The notes under the pieces are model-generated. The model was not told the origin of the DNA, searched no databases, and saw only the letters and a program-made list of their open reading frames with translations. The translations under genes and the position numbers were made by a program. 64,000 nt of DNA from Gnetum montanum (Eukaryota > Streptophyta > Gnetopsida > Gnetales > Gnetaceae): NCBI GenBank assembly GCA_015680685.1, contig MNCI01018064.1, positions 370,369 through 434,368 of the forward strand, written 5' to 3'. Positions within the stretch are counted from its first letter, which is position 1. Each line of letters begins with the position of its first letter. Positions 11,070-23,269 of this stretch are shown here, one piece after another.

Positions 11070-12120
11070 GTTAGACATATCTTGGTTGTGTGTTTTGTTA
11101 AAATTCTAGTCTGTTTTTGTAATTTCATGCTTGAATGACAAGCGTGAACTTTCGCGTTGTTGTCTGCATTTACTTTTAGTTTAAAACAAGTTTCACGCGA
11201 AAAAACAAGTCAACGCTTATAAAATTAATGCAGATATGTAAAATACTTCACCACGCTACCGCGGGGTATGATGTATCACCTGTTCACACACGTGGCTGGA
11301 TTGAAGATGCAAAAAGGCAATTCTAGGGGGTTGTCAATAAGATAAACTTTATAACTAAACATTACTTATCAAAATTGAACTTATTACCTCTAACCTTCAA
11401 ATTAAGAGTTTTATTTTCAGTAGGCTAATACGAGTTTTATTTTCAGTAGGCTAATACTTCATTATTTGTTGTTTGGAATCTTTATGAGTGATTATACATA
11501 TATGAAACCATATTTTGGCAATAAAGATTTCTTTCAAACATATTGTACAACTTTAACTAAGAATAGATTTATTTCTTGTAATTTATTTTTTAAGAATTAC
11601 TTATTTAATTTTATATAGTGTTGTTGTTTACATTTTCATTCATATTATTCATGGCAAAATGAGCTAGTTAAGACCTCAAGCATTAATTATGGTTAACTTG
11701 GTAATCACAATAATCAACTAACTTAGTTTCTCTAATGGCTTCCCAATGGTTATTTTGTAAATATAAGAGCACAATGGAAGGTTGATAAAGTGGATAGTTA
11801 TCACCATAGAATAGTTTAGGACTTTATATATGCTTGTAGTTAACTTTTAGTTTAAAATATTTCTTTTTTTTAGTAATTTTTAATTGTTACTAACAATGGA
11901 CCTAAACAACATCATGATCATATACCTTAAACATACTTAACCATACAACTTAAGCCTGCTAAAATTGTGATTGGAAAGACAACAACTTCTTATCATCGTA
12001 ACTACTTGTTGATGCCAACATCGCCCATGCTAGGCACAAGGCCATGATCAACAAGTCTAATCCCCTAGCATCAAGCACAAAGAAAGTTAATTTGTACAAG
12101 CACATCTTGGGGCCTAATTC
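11070..12120. other. AT-rich intergenic DNA
   Basis: No gene seen. The only clear structure is an exact 26-bp tandem duplication at 11406-11457. Confidence 0.5.
11406..11457. repeat. Exact 26-bp tandem duplication
   Basis: Two identical head-to-tail copies, 11406-11431 and 11432-11457, each beginning GAGTTTTATTTTCAG. Their identity points to a recent local duplication. Confidence 0.9.
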
Positions 12121-12420
12121 ATAATGGTGAGCTTGTGGCGGTGGTTACATTACCATGCCATGATGGCGTGGATGTAACAGCCCAGGTGGTGTAGAATGTG
12201 GGTTACATAACAATCACAAAGGTAGCATAACCAACGGTGGTGGTGTTGGGAGTTACATGTGTTTCGCAAAGATGTACGACATGGTTGTAACCGATGGTGG
12301 ACATCGTGGAGAACATGGTGACAATGGCGGGAGTTACAAAGGTGGTGGATGAAGTGGGATGTGGTGGCAATTATGTTGGGTAAGTGGTTGTAATCGTCGG
12401 CATGGAAGTTACAATTATAG
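12121..12420 (+). repeat. Degenerate GGTGG/GTTACA repeat region
   Basis: Words such as GGTGGTGG and GAGTTACA or GGTTACAT recur irregularly at about 40-60 bp spacing. No open reading frame is preserved. Origin unknown; it could be a decayed minisatellite. Confidence 0.4.
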
Positions 12421-12530
12421 TAACCAATAGTGGGTGGTAATTGAAACTGACATGGGATGTGGACATTTAAAATTGCCAGATGAGCTGTTATAAAAGGGGA
12501 ACAGAGGTGGGGAGCAAAAGGAGAACATCG

Positions 12531-12609
12531 AGGCTAGCTTCCCTCTCACATTAGGGGCCAGCCTCTTTCTCACATTGGGGGCCAACCTCTCTCTCACATT
12601 GGGGACGAG

Positions 12610-12652
<43 letters not shown>

Positions 12653-12920
12653 GGGGCTAGCCTCTTTCTCAAATTAGGTTCTAGTCTCTCTCTCACATTA
12701 GGGGCTAGCCTCTCTCCCATTGGGGCCAACATCTCTCTCTCTCACATTGGGGCCAGTCTCTATCTCACATAGTGGTCTAGCCTCTCTCTCATTATGGCCA
12801 ACCTCTCTCTTACATTAGAGGTTAGTGTCTCTCTCATTGGGGCTAGCCTCTCTCTCATTGGGGCCAACCTCTCTCTCACATTGGGGGCCAACCTCTCTTT
12901 CATCAGGGTCTAGCCTCTAC
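12531..12920 (+). repeat. Minisatellite of CCTCTCTCTCACATTGGGG-like units with embedded (CT)19
   Basis: About fifteen imperfect units of roughly 20-30 bp consisting of CCTCTCTCTC, ACATTGGGG and GCCA or GCTAG. A pure (CT)19 tract sits inside at 12611-12648. Translations in either direction give only low-complexity repeats, so it is not a gene. Confidence 0.85.
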
Positions 12921-12930
12921 TCATTCTGGT

Positions 12931-14287
12931 GATGCACGTGGTAGATAGAACAACGTGTGCTCTAGAAAATAGAGGCTACGAATGATGTGTTTATAATGCA
13001 TAGAGCGAACAACATCGACATCTCTCTTTCTCCTTCCTTTCTTAGCAGACAGTGGCAAACAAAACCACGAACGGTAGTAGTAGCGCATAACAATGGTAGG
13101 TGGTGTATTCAATAGTGGAGCAGGTCTCTCAACCTCCCCTCACTCCTACAAGTGTGTTAGTAGATAGTGCAGGCACGCAGTAGCAATTAGTAACTACAAT
13201 AAGGTTCTCTCTTCTTTCTCTCTTTGGCAATAGTGGTGTGCGCATCAAGAGCTTCTAAAGGTAGTAACATTGTAGGTATTACAAGTAGCAGGGCACATTA
13301 GGTTTTTTTTCCTTCCTCCCAACAACGATCAACAAGTGCATGACTCACGGTAATTAGCAAGCAATGCAGACAACATGTGGCAAATGATGACACATGTGGT
13401 AGGCTCTTGAGGAATTGACATTAGTAATTGCAGTAGGTAGTCCCTCTTCCACTAGTAGAGGCCAAGGGGTGGTAGCATTCCCATAGTGGGAATGACCTGT
13501 CTCTCCCTCCTGATGATAGCAACACACATAAATAGTGGTAGATAGCATGGTATCAGTAGACGTGTTAACTATCTAGCTAGCAGCAAAAGAATAGATCTCT
13601 CTCCCTCTCCCTCTCCAGTGATGGTTGGGGTCTTCCTACCTAATAGTTAGCACCAGCAACAACAATAGTGGGGACTAGGAAAAAGTTTAAATTTTTTAGT
13701 TACCTACTATATTTTCATGAAGTCTTGAAGTTCAAGATAGTTATCCAATTTAAATTCCACTGATTTTTTTTTTTTTTTTGCTTTACTTTTTGAACATCAC
13801 ATAGTCCTCTCCAATTGAGACTATTCCTAGGTTTTCATACCCATACGAGAGGCCCCCTAGGCAATAGTCTCCTCAAACGCGTTTTTCCCTAGGTGTTGGT
13901 GTGACCAAAATTTATGCATCAACATTACTCTAGACATTTAACTTAACTTTCCCATGGATTATGATAAGGTCTACTCCATATACTTCTAAATTGTATGGTT
14001 GGACATAGAACATACTTGTAGCTTATCATCATGTAGTTAGAATAAGGCTAGGATGATTATGATAATGATATTTAACATTACATTTTGTGTAAAAGTTCCT
14101 AAAAATAAATAATACATTCACTAAAATTTAACATGGTATTGAAAGAAAAAAAAAACAAAAGTGCTTAGAATGATAAGAAAAATTGTGAAGAAAGTTTGAG
14201 CAAGAGAAATACAAAAGAAGTTTCGAAGAAAACGTCAACAAGGAGAATCCAATATTTGAGCCCTAATATTGGATACCTAATATTGAA
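12931..14287. other. Intergenic DNA
   Basis: No gene recognised. It contains CT-rich patches (13586-13615), a long T run (about 13767-13784), and at 14245-14287 short AATATTGGATACC units resembling the U3 repeats of the adjacent LTR. Confidence 0.4.
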
Positions 14288-15168
14288 TGATGAACCATGT
14301 TTTGTCTAGCTCTGATATCAAATATCCGATATTGGAGCCATAGTATCAAATACCTGATATTGACAGCCAAGATGTAATGTTAGATATCCAATATCGTGAG
14401 ATGTGTGGTGGCCTATAAAAATAACACTTGGGCACATAGTTTGGCTAGAAATTAGTCAATAGAGTAGTTGAACTCTTGAAATTTTATTTGTAATCTTAGA
14501 GAATAGTTAGTAAGTGCCCATAGAGTGGATTTGAGTCAGTTTTATGGAGTCTTATTCGAGTGGCAATGTACTTAGACACATTCCATTAATAGAAATAAGA
14601 TCAAGATTGATTCTTATTCATTGCAGCACTTTGACTTAGATTAGATTTACTTTCCATGCAATTTACTTTTCATGTACTTAGTTAATATTTATGTTTCCAT
14701 GCATATTAATGAATTGGTATAATGAGCATGACTATTTTCAAGGGTAAACACGTATTTGCTTGGTAACCCTAGTAGCATTATTGTTTAGTTTGCCCAATAT
14801 CATAGCGCTTGGTAATATGAGTAGTGGATATGTGGGTCTAGGATGTGTACAACAAGCTAGGAATGAACGCTCATTGCCTGTAGGCTAGTTTAGACATTAC
14901 TTTCCATTATTAATTAGATTAAATAATTAATTTCTCTATTACCATTATGAGTAGCTTAGGGTTGAACAACATCAATTATCATATGCCTCACTTTGGACTA
15001 AACCATATGTGATAAAGCTACCACTAGTCCAAGTGGGAAGACAACGAACTACGATCAAGGCATAACGATCTAGATGCACAACTAGTCCCATCCATAGAAT
15101 TTGACCAAATCATGCATGACCACTTGTGATTCATATGGTTGGGCATAGGGGTACCTTACCACTCATCA
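14288..15168 (+). repeat. 5' LTR of element C
   Basis: 881 bp, TGATGAACCATG...CCACTCATCA? form with the end reading ACTCATCA. It aligns with E's LTR from the first bases. U3 holds GATATCAAATATCCGATATTGG-type units (14310-14400) ahead of the TATA-like CCTATAAAAATAAC (about 14411-14424). The element's true left edge is slightly uncertain because similar repeat units continue upstream to about 14245. Confidence 0.75.
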
Positions 15169-15169
15169 T

Positions 15170-15187
15170 TAGCACCATTGCTGGGGA
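15170..15187 (+). other. Primer-binding site of element C (tRNA-Asp)
   Basis: TAGCACCATTGCTGGGGA, matching the tRNA-Asp complement TGGCGCCGTTGCCGGGGA except for G-to-A and C-to-T changes, mostly at former CpG positions. Confidence 0.75.
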
Positions 15188-15299
15188 TGGTGCTAGTTAT
15201 CTAGATTAGTTATATTATAAATGATTGTTGTAAAGGTATCAATGATCTATCTTTTAGAAAAAATTAATAATTTAAGTCACAAACATTATCACACAAAAT

Positions 15300-15304
15300 C
15301 ATGT
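15300..15304. repeat. Target-site duplication of element B, left
   Basis: CATGT, repeated at 33754-33758 immediately after the right LTR. The ATG inside it is the start codon of element C's gag. Confidence 0.9.
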
Positions 15305-16202
15305 TGATGGATCATAGTTACCTACATTGATGATACCCTATCAACTAGGCCCTATTAATGCATCATTTCATGCATTAACGTGGCCCCATTGACGAAAGGT
15401 CCATTTTTTGCTTGTAAATACATGCTCACTAATCATATTTATGGAATCAGATTCATAGTAGTAGTAGAGCTCTTACAGTTTGTCTATTTGAAAGTTAGAA
15501 TATTTTTCTCGAGTGCCTGTAGTAGGAGTCATTGAGTGTATGGATCTTTATTCACGCATTGTTGTACCTGAGCATGATAGTATGTACAGTAATAAAGATG
15601 AGCTTCTTGATAAACCTTGTAGCACTTTGGATAGCTTTGATATTTCATTCATGCATTTAATGCTCTTTCAGTTATTTATTTAATGTTTTCTAGTAATTAA
15701 TCTAATTAAGTAATTAAGAAAGATAAGCTAGATAGATTAAATACATAAGCACAACTACTTCGAGCTTAAACACATATTCGCTTGGTAATCCCAGTAGCAT
15801 TATTACTTGGTGCACCCAGTAGCATAGCACTTGGAAACCGAGCAATGGATATGTGGGTTCAAGATGTATACAGAAAGTGGGATTGGATGCTTATGTTAGG
15901 ACTAGTTAGAGATCAGTGAATTAGTGAAATTAAATTAGTCATTAAATTACTTTATCTCTCTCTCTTCAAGCACCAAAGAAGATAAAACATAAAATGATAA
16001 AAATCATATACCTTGATTACACTTAAGCATACCATGTGCATCACAAGTGTAATTGGAAAGAGAATGAATGACCTTAGAGCAAGGTTCATTACCTAGGAGA
16101 CTAGTGCATTGGAAACTATAGAGTTTGTAGAATTTGATTAGATCACATGTGAATGCTTCATGATTTGTATGGTTGGGCATAGGGGTACCTCATCACTCAT
16201 CA
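15305..16202 (+). repeat. 5' LTR of element B
   Basis: 898 bp, TGATGGATCATAG...CACTCATCA. U3 carries ACTAGGCCCTATTAATGCAT and a second GGCCCCATTGACG unit, then a TATA-like TGTAAATACATGC (15413-15425). U5 contains a CTCTCTCTC patch near 15957. It pairs with 32868-33753. Confidence 0.92.
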
Positions 16203-16203
16203 T

Positions 16204-16221
16204 TGGCACCATTACCAAGGA
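16204..16221 (+). other. Primer-binding site of element B (tRNA-Asp)
   Basis: TGGCACCATTACCAAGGA, one base after the LTR end. It fits the plant tRNA-Asp 3' end complement with G-to-A substitutions. Confidence 0.75.
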
Positions 16222-16352
16222 GTCTATTTGTTGAAACATGTGCTATCTAGGATTAGTGACTATTATTAATATTATTGGACAAACTCAAGGTTAACATCAC
16301 TCTCACACGACATATAACTACTACACACACTGATAATTTTTTTTTTTGGAAA

Positions 16353-18663
16353 ATGTCTTCTTCTTCTTACAAGTGTGAAGATGTCAAATCATCAGTCCCA
16401 CAAGAGTGGAAAGTGGTATATACTCATCCTAATGAGTATGTATTGGACTTCACCTTCATCCTACACTAGGATGAGCAACTACAATGGTGTGAGATGGAGG
16501 GCAACATCATAATGTCCCTCGATCGCTCTGTTCCTGGGATGTTGTTTCAAATCCTTAAGAAGTTAGCTATATCAAATCTTCAAGAGGAATATGTTGTGAA
16601 TGGTTATGACATTTGTGACTACCATCCCACTAAGACACAATGCAAGCAAGATTGACATCAAGAGAAGCACCATGAGTTTGCAAAGGGAGAACACTTCACT
16701 AATCCCTTATTCTTGCCAAATCACAACGAAACTGAGGATCCTCCCTATGGGGATTCTCAACATGAATATTCTCCATCCCTTGTTGATGATGATGAGGGTG
16801 TGGCCATGAACTTGTGATCCACTATTCATAAACTAGGTTTAGGAAAAAATAACAGTCAAGGCAGGAGCTTGGGCAAACCTTATAATGGCAAGAGATCTAA
16901 AGATGGTGGTTGTAATGAGTGAAGAGGTGGTGGTAGATACTATGGTGGTGGTGGTGGTCCATCTTCCTTTTCATCCTCTTCATCTAATTCAAAACATTCC
17001 TCTTCATCTACCAATTCTCATAAAAGCCATTGTAGAAATAATCGTAATAAAGGTGATCAACGAGATAACAATGATCAGAGAGGCCACCAAGAATAAAGGA
17101 ATGGCAAAAAACATCAATAGCATCATCAACATAATGATGATGATGAGCCTTTGTTAGAAACTCGAAGCATGCTTAACATTGTAGAGGTAGTTAAGATTCC
17201 AACAAGGCATGTGAAAGATAGTCGGATTAAATGCTTAGATATGAACAATATCCCAAGATTTGAGGGGGGATATAACTCTGATCCACAGAACCATCTATAA
17301 GCCTTTCATGATGTTTGTGCCTTACAAAACATTAAAAATGATTGGCAAAAACTCAACCTCTTTCTTAGGACACTCATTAAGGAAGCAGAGAGTTGGTACT
17401 AGTCCTTGGAGCTAGAATCTATTCATAGATAGAGTACCATGTTAGAGCTATTTAATGACATATATCAGACATACTCTAGAGTGTCTAATCTGAGAAGGTG
17501 AATCCAAGGATGGAAATAGAGAACACATGAACTCTTGGATGCTAGCATGGATAGATATTATTATCTCTTACACCGATGCCTTGGCCATGGTTATTCTCAA
17601 AGGGAACAATTCTACATATCATAGATGGGCTCAAAGAAGAAACTAGAAGAACTCTTGGGATCTATGCCCAAGGGAGACTATCTAAATTAAGAGCTCATTA
17701 GATACAAAGGCTACTAGAGTAGGTAGCAAAAGAAGAATGTGATTTGTAGAAAAGGGAAGGTGTAGAAGAGTATAATATGGATCCTTTCATAAGGAAAAGG
17801 AAGGTTCAATTTTGTGAAGAGTAGGATGCACCACTTGATGAGGTTGTACACAAGAAAACCTTGCCCATTGAAAAATCTGTTTATGATATTTAAGCAAAGG
17901 TTGATAAATTATGGAACTCTTTGGATGAAAATTTTCAAACTACTATGAAGATTGATGAGGAATGCAAAGAGAAAAATAGTGATCATAACCATAGGAGGTG
18001 GAAGGAAGCTGAATGTGCCTACCAGAGAGGTAAGGACAAAGCTATTGTAGTAGAGGAAGTTTTGGAAATAGACTCTAATGATGATACTAGTTGTGACATT
18101 TGTCAATATGAACATCCAAATGGATGTTTTCATGTGGTGTCACACCTACAAGAGTCTAAGATGTACACTTTAAATTCATAAGTAGCATAAAGGTAAGCAC
18201 CTAGATGATTGCCTTACTCTCAAGGAAATCCAAAGTAGTTCTACTAGCAACAATAAGCTTATTATCCAAGTGGAGCTCCACCACAACCATATGAGAAATA
18301 ACAATAGTGGCACCAACCAAAATCATGGGAAGTGCCACTGCTAAGGTAGTAGTACCCTTATAGACAACTAGATCCATATGAGAATTATGTTCAGCAACCG
18401 ATATCTCCACGAAGTTCTACCAGCCACACATCATTCCAAAATCACTATTACCCTCCAAAGTATTATTAAACTAACTCATGATTTACTTAAGGGAAACATC
18501 CATATCCATTCCACCTTCTGCATCTATCTACACACATTCCTCCACTTGCTACCTAGTTACCTCCTACTCGGTCCATGCAAGGAAAAATTCCTTCACAACC
18601 ATAGTAATGAAATGCTAAAAGGGTTGTACATTCACAATCGGCTTTTAAGCCAAGTGGTTTAGA
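16353..18663 (+). pseudogene. gag: Element B gag, broken
   Basis: Starts MSSSSYKCEDVKSS at 16353, the same N-terminus type as F. Text around VVYTHPNEYVLDFTF defines an N-terminal segment found in B and F only. The Retrotrans_gag-like capsid spans about 17235-17760, with WQKLNLFLRTLIKEAESWY, LFNDIYQTYSRVSNLRR and GHGYSQREQ. The C-terminal motif CDICQYEHPNGC (18092-18127) is followed by Phe where other copies have Cys. Stops are frequent, many at codons that are Gln or Trp in sister copies, and a frame change is needed near 17600. Confidence 0.8.
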
Positions 18664-18799
18664 CAATTGATCCAAAAAATGACCTTTTTTCTAACCCAAC
18701 AGTCCTCCCAAACCCTCACAACCTCATGCAGTTAGTTACCTTACATCTCCAACACCCTCATCCTTTGCATCAAACACATTTGAGAACCCTTCAAATCAA

Positions 18800-19440
18800 A
18801 TGCTGCCTCAAATCCACACTGTGTTATTAACTCATGCTGTTTTTGATTGGATCAAGGCTAGCAACCTTTCCATGAAAATATCTAACCTAAAAAGTCCTCT
18901 TATTTACATACAAATCATTGGACATGAGCCCTGCAAGGCTCTTCTTGATTCTAGTTCCAGTGTCAATCTCATCTCCCATGACATGTACAAGGCTTGGAAC
19001 CTACTACCTCTTAAGGAGAGAAAAATCCATTTAGAATTAAAAAACTAGTCATTCACTGTCCCTTTGGGATTAGTGAAGGATATTATGACTATAGTTTGTG
19101 GATGGCTCTATCCTATCGATTTTCTAGTGATCAAGGTTAACAACTGTAAAGGTGAATTTCCCATCATTATGGGAAGGGCATGATTAAGCATGGTTGATGC
19201 ATGTATGGGCATAAGGAACCTCTCCTTGGAAATCTCCAAGAAGAAATAATTTGGAAGGCTAGAGAAGAAGCATGTTCCATGCATCGTGTATAGTGATAAT
19301 GGGTCCAATTGCATACAAAAGATTTGGTCTATCAAGAGTACATATATTAAAGCATGCAATCGCTGTGTATAAGAAATAGATATTCAAAGGTACATGTACA
19401 TAGTAGCCACAAAACAAGAAGACACCCAATGACTGATAGC
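18800..19440 (+). pseudogene. pro: Element B retroviral-type protease region
   Basis: Aspartic protease that would process Gag-Pol. The reading LLDSSSSVNLIS (about 18941-18976) corresponds to the active site LLDSG of F, so the conserved Gly of the D-S-G triad is Ser here. YKAWNL follows. The end carries the VATKQEDTQ text that precedes RT in this family. Contains stops. Confidence 0.7.
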
Positions 19441-19699
19441 TAATTCTTGTAGTAGCACATTATGCATGGAACCAACTAAGAGCCTGACATGTGCTTATGT
19501 CAAAGGCATAGATAAACTTGATCAAGTTCATTACTAACTCTTTGATGATGAAAATGATGATACTATTGGGGAGAGTTGGAAATCCTTAAAAATTTCAAAT
19601 AAGAATCCCTTCAGTTAAAAACTCTACTAGCTAGCATGGAGTATGCATTTTGAATAATGGCAAGTTGGTTATCATCTATGTCAAACTTGCTCCTAAACA

Positions 19700-20640
19700 A
19701 AAAGAAAAGATGTTGCAAGTCATCAACAAATGACCAACAACTTTTGCTTGGTCATATCCTAAGCTAACTAGAATTGATCCACAGATATGCCAACATTGCA
19801 TTTACATCGACCCATCCATGAAGCCAAGAATTTATCCACAAAGATGACTAAACCCCAAATTGAAGTAGATCATCAATGAGAAAATAGAACAACTCCTCAA
19901 GGTAGGGTTCATTCATCCCATTGTGAATAGTGAATGGATTAGCCCACTCATAATTATTCCCAAGAAAGGTGGCAAGTGGCAGGTTTATAGTGGCTTTAGG
20001 TTATTGAATATGGAAACATTTAAAAACCATTTCCATTGCCATTTGTGGATCAAGTGTTGGACACTATATCTGGGCATTGTTATTGTAGCTTCTTGGATGG
20101 TTATAGTGGCTATAACCAAATCCAGATTATTCCAGAAGATTAGGTCAAGACAACATTCATGAGTCCCTAAGATACTTTTGCATATTGTAAGATGTTGTTT
20201 AGTCTATGCAATGTCCCTGCAACATTTCAATGCCTAGTCCATTGTATCTTCCAATAGCATATTGGTAACAGGGTAGAAGTCTTTATGGATGACTTCTCTA
20301 CTTATGGGGCTACATTTGAGCAAGCCCCAGATCACCTTGAGTAGGTTCTAAAAGGATGTGTTAAAAAACCCCTTAGGCTTAATTAGTAGAAAAGCCATCT
20401 AATGGTTCAGGAGGACATAGTATTAGGGGATTGAATTTCACAAAATGGGATTGAGGTAGACCCTAAAAAGATAAGGGTCATTAAAGGAATCACATGTCAA
20501 CCAGAGATAGTTAAAGATGTTTGATCATTCCTTGGACACAATGGCTACTACTGGTGATTCATAGATAATTTCTCTAAGATTGCAAAGTGGTTAGTAGAAC
20601 TTACAAAGAAAGATGCTCCATTCATCTAGACTAAGGAGTG
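19700..20640 (+). pseudogene. pol: Element B reverse transcriptase, broken
   Basis: Would copy element RNA into DNA. TFAWSYPKLTRIDP (about 19740) opens the domain and EWISPLIIIPKKGGKWQV (19930-19983) is the nucleotide-binding region. The catalytic box FMDDFSTYG is intact in text (20282-20308). Frame shifts and stops between these blocks prevent a product. Confidence 0.85.
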
Positions 20641-20863
20641 TGAACATGCATTCCAATAATTGAAGAAAAAACTCACAAAAACTCCAATTCAATGAGTGCC
20701 CGACTGCTCTAGACCATTCCACATAATTATAGATGCATTTAATTATGCTTTGGGTGTAGTTCTTATGGAGTTGGATGATAAAAAACATCCATATTACATC
20801 CATTGTTCAAGCTAAAGAATTGTGGATGCATAACTAAATTTCATCAAAATAGAGATAGAATTA
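20641..20863 (+). pseudogene. pol: Element B RNase H, part 1
   Basis: Reads FHIIIDAFNYALGVVL and HPYYIH, ending at IKIEIEL, equivalent to the TEKEL motif of F. The copia element H is inserted right here, and the domain resumes at 26053 with MVVVYSL. Joining is inferred only from the 5-bp duplication and the F comparison. Confidence 0.8.
20859..20863. repeat. Target-site duplication of element H, left
   Basis: AATTA, identical to 26048-26052 on the other side of H. Typical 5-bp copia duplication. Confidence 0.92.
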
Positions 20864-21239
20864 TGAAGAATCTAAAAGGGCCCTAGATCTAAATATAAGC
20901 TTAAAGGAAATAAAGAATTTTTGTTAGAACAAGCACATTCTTGTTAAACTCTCTTACTTTTATCTGTCTTCTATATGCCTTCTATCTCATAAATGAACAT
21001 GTGTTGCTATAATTATATAGGCCTTGATCTCCCAAGAATAAATTTGGAGAGATAAGCATGAATCTTTGAAATCATGGGGATGATACTTACCATCTTATTT
21101 AAGGATCTTCTTAATATAGGATAAACTAAACATGGAATTGAATAAAAATTACATGAATAGGATCTCATATTATTAATATAGATTTATAAATGAGATCTAT
21201 CTAATTCTATTGTGGAACATCTAGTCATCATATTCCACA
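20864..21239 (-). repeat. 3' LTR of element H
   Basis: 376 bp. On the minus strand it begins TGTGGAATATGATG and ends TTAGATTCTTCA. Nearly identical to 25671-26047. Confidence 0.95.
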
Positions 21240-21275
21240 AATCCTCCCTCATGCTCCCCCAGGCCCCCCACCTTA
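21240..21275 (-). other. Polypurine tract of element H
   Basis: The minus strand is GGGGGGCCTGGGGGAGCATG followed by AGGGAGGATT, directly abutting the 3' LTR. It primes plus-strand DNA synthesis in LTR elements. Confidence 0.85.
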
Positions 21276-21279
21276 AGAG

Positions 21280-22110
21280 GTTCCACTCTAAGGAAGTCTC
21301 TAAAAGATTCAAACTTCTCATTACTTAGAATCTTGGTAAAAATATCTACCATTTGTGCTTCAATCGCATAATGTTACATGTTGAGTATGTTGTCTTGGAT
21401 TAAGCTTCTAAGATGATGATGCTTGATATCTATGTGCTTGGAATATCCATGATGAATAGGATTGTGAGCCATCGTAATAGCACTTGTGCTATCACAGTAT
21501 AAGCAAATGGGAGGTTTAAGTATATATCCCATTTTAGTGAAAATGGAATGGATCCATATGGCCTAAGTGATAACATTTGATGAAACTATGTATTCTACTT
21601 TTATTGTTGAGAGTGCGACTGTAGATTGCTTCTTTGATCCCTAGGAGATAAGTGATGAACCAAAGAAAAAAACAAAAACTAGAAGTTTACTTTCAATCTT
21701 CAAGGTTGCCTCCTCAATATTTTTGTATATAGTTGTTTGGGATTGAAGATTGGTGAAGCCTTCTTGTATGAAAAATGCATAAATTGTGCATACCATGCAC
21801 ATGGAGCTTACTTGAGCCTATATAATGCTTTATATAGCTTGTAAACATGATTTTATTTTCCTTCATTAATGAAGCCTGGTGATTGTTCCACGTAAACTTC
21901 TTCATTGAGAAATCCATTGGGGAATGCAAAAGCCACATATAGTTGATAAACCACATAACTAGCTTGTGTGTCAATGGCAATAAAGATTCTTATGAATTCC
22001 ATCTATGAAACAGGAGCAAAGTTATCATTAAAGTCTCTACGTTGTTGTTGGAGATATCCTTTCATTAACTGTGGATGGTTCCAACAAAGCATAATTACTC
22101 CCCCCCCCCC
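21280..22110 (-). pseudogene. pol: Element H RT/RNase H remnant with core deletion
   Basis: From the right, the text includes AFAFPNGFLNEEVYVEQSPG-like and LYKALYRLK pieces of the copia RT (about 21850-21960). It then jumps to the RNase H end, with STAITMAHNP-like and KHIDIKHHHLR (21420-21500). The segment carrying the catalytic YVDD box is missing. A 10-base C run (22101-22110) lies near the 5' edge. Confidence 0.75.
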
Positions 22111-23269
22111 TCCCAATGAGCGTAAGTAGCATAAAGAATTCATCATCCATAGTGGTTAAGAGAGCATTTTTAGTGTCTACAACATCCTAGGTTGGGTGTA
22201 CATTATTCTCCTTAAAGTGACTATGAGTCATGTGCCTATTGAAATTCATATCCAGTATTTGTGAGGCTAGATGATAGGTAACCAATTAAGATGTGGAAGT
22301 AATCTACCATGGAGTGGACATTGTTGAAGTAGAATGTGTCCTAAAGGGAATGATTTGTGATGGCGTTACTGTAGAGGTTTGACCTATAAGAGGGAATGAT
22401 ATTTGATGATGATGCTACATAGCATTGGTGTGAGAAACATTATGCTTTTTATCCCAACATGGAACAACATTGGAAATATTTTTGGATGGGATTGAGTCTA
22501 GAAAATTAGGGAAAAAATGGTCAACCATGGTGCAATCTTTGTCCAAATTTAGGTATAGAGGCCAAGATGGAAAATGTTTTGTTTGGGTAGCTGGGATCCC
22601 TACATTGTTAGCTAGAAAATAATGTATTATGGGTGGCCAATGAGAAAGTGTGTATATTTGGGCTTTGCTATGCTAGAATGTATCAAGAGAAGATGACATT
22701 GATGTAGTAGAAAAATTAGGAAAAATAATACCTTTATGGCCATGCCAATGTTGCAAATAATCAACGAAAAAATCTAGTCATTGGTTTGGGTATTCTAGGT
22801 TGACAGTAGTAGGCACATTTTCTCCTACATTACTATGAAAACAACAGTCAACAGGAGGGTTTGGTAGGCAAAGTGAATTCATGCATTGATGGGTGAGGAC
22901 TTGACAAGAGTCTTAGACCACAAGTCTTTTGGTAGTTTGAGGTAAGTGTCTGGTATGTGGTTGAATTGGGCTATTGTTTTTAATAACTGCAAAGGATGGC
23001 AAAGTGAGAGACTGCTTCCTTCTATCCAACATGTTTTTTTTTATCATTTTCAATCCATAACTTTGCATTTTTATGTGAAACGGACCCACCAATTTCAGAA
23101 AAATGTGACTGCAAACACGAATGTTGTTGCAAAAAATCAAAAATATTAGACCTATTGTGACTTGCCACTACTACTGGTAATGTATTCACTATGGCTTGCT
23201 AAATCATGTTGATGGTAGGCAAAAGATGTATTGTTTTCTACTATTCCATCTCTAAGTTCATACTTGTGC

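Noticed and set aside
12415-12732. Minus-strand frame with Arg/Glu repeats
   Set aside because: Translation of the CT-rich minisatellite; low complexity with no start context.
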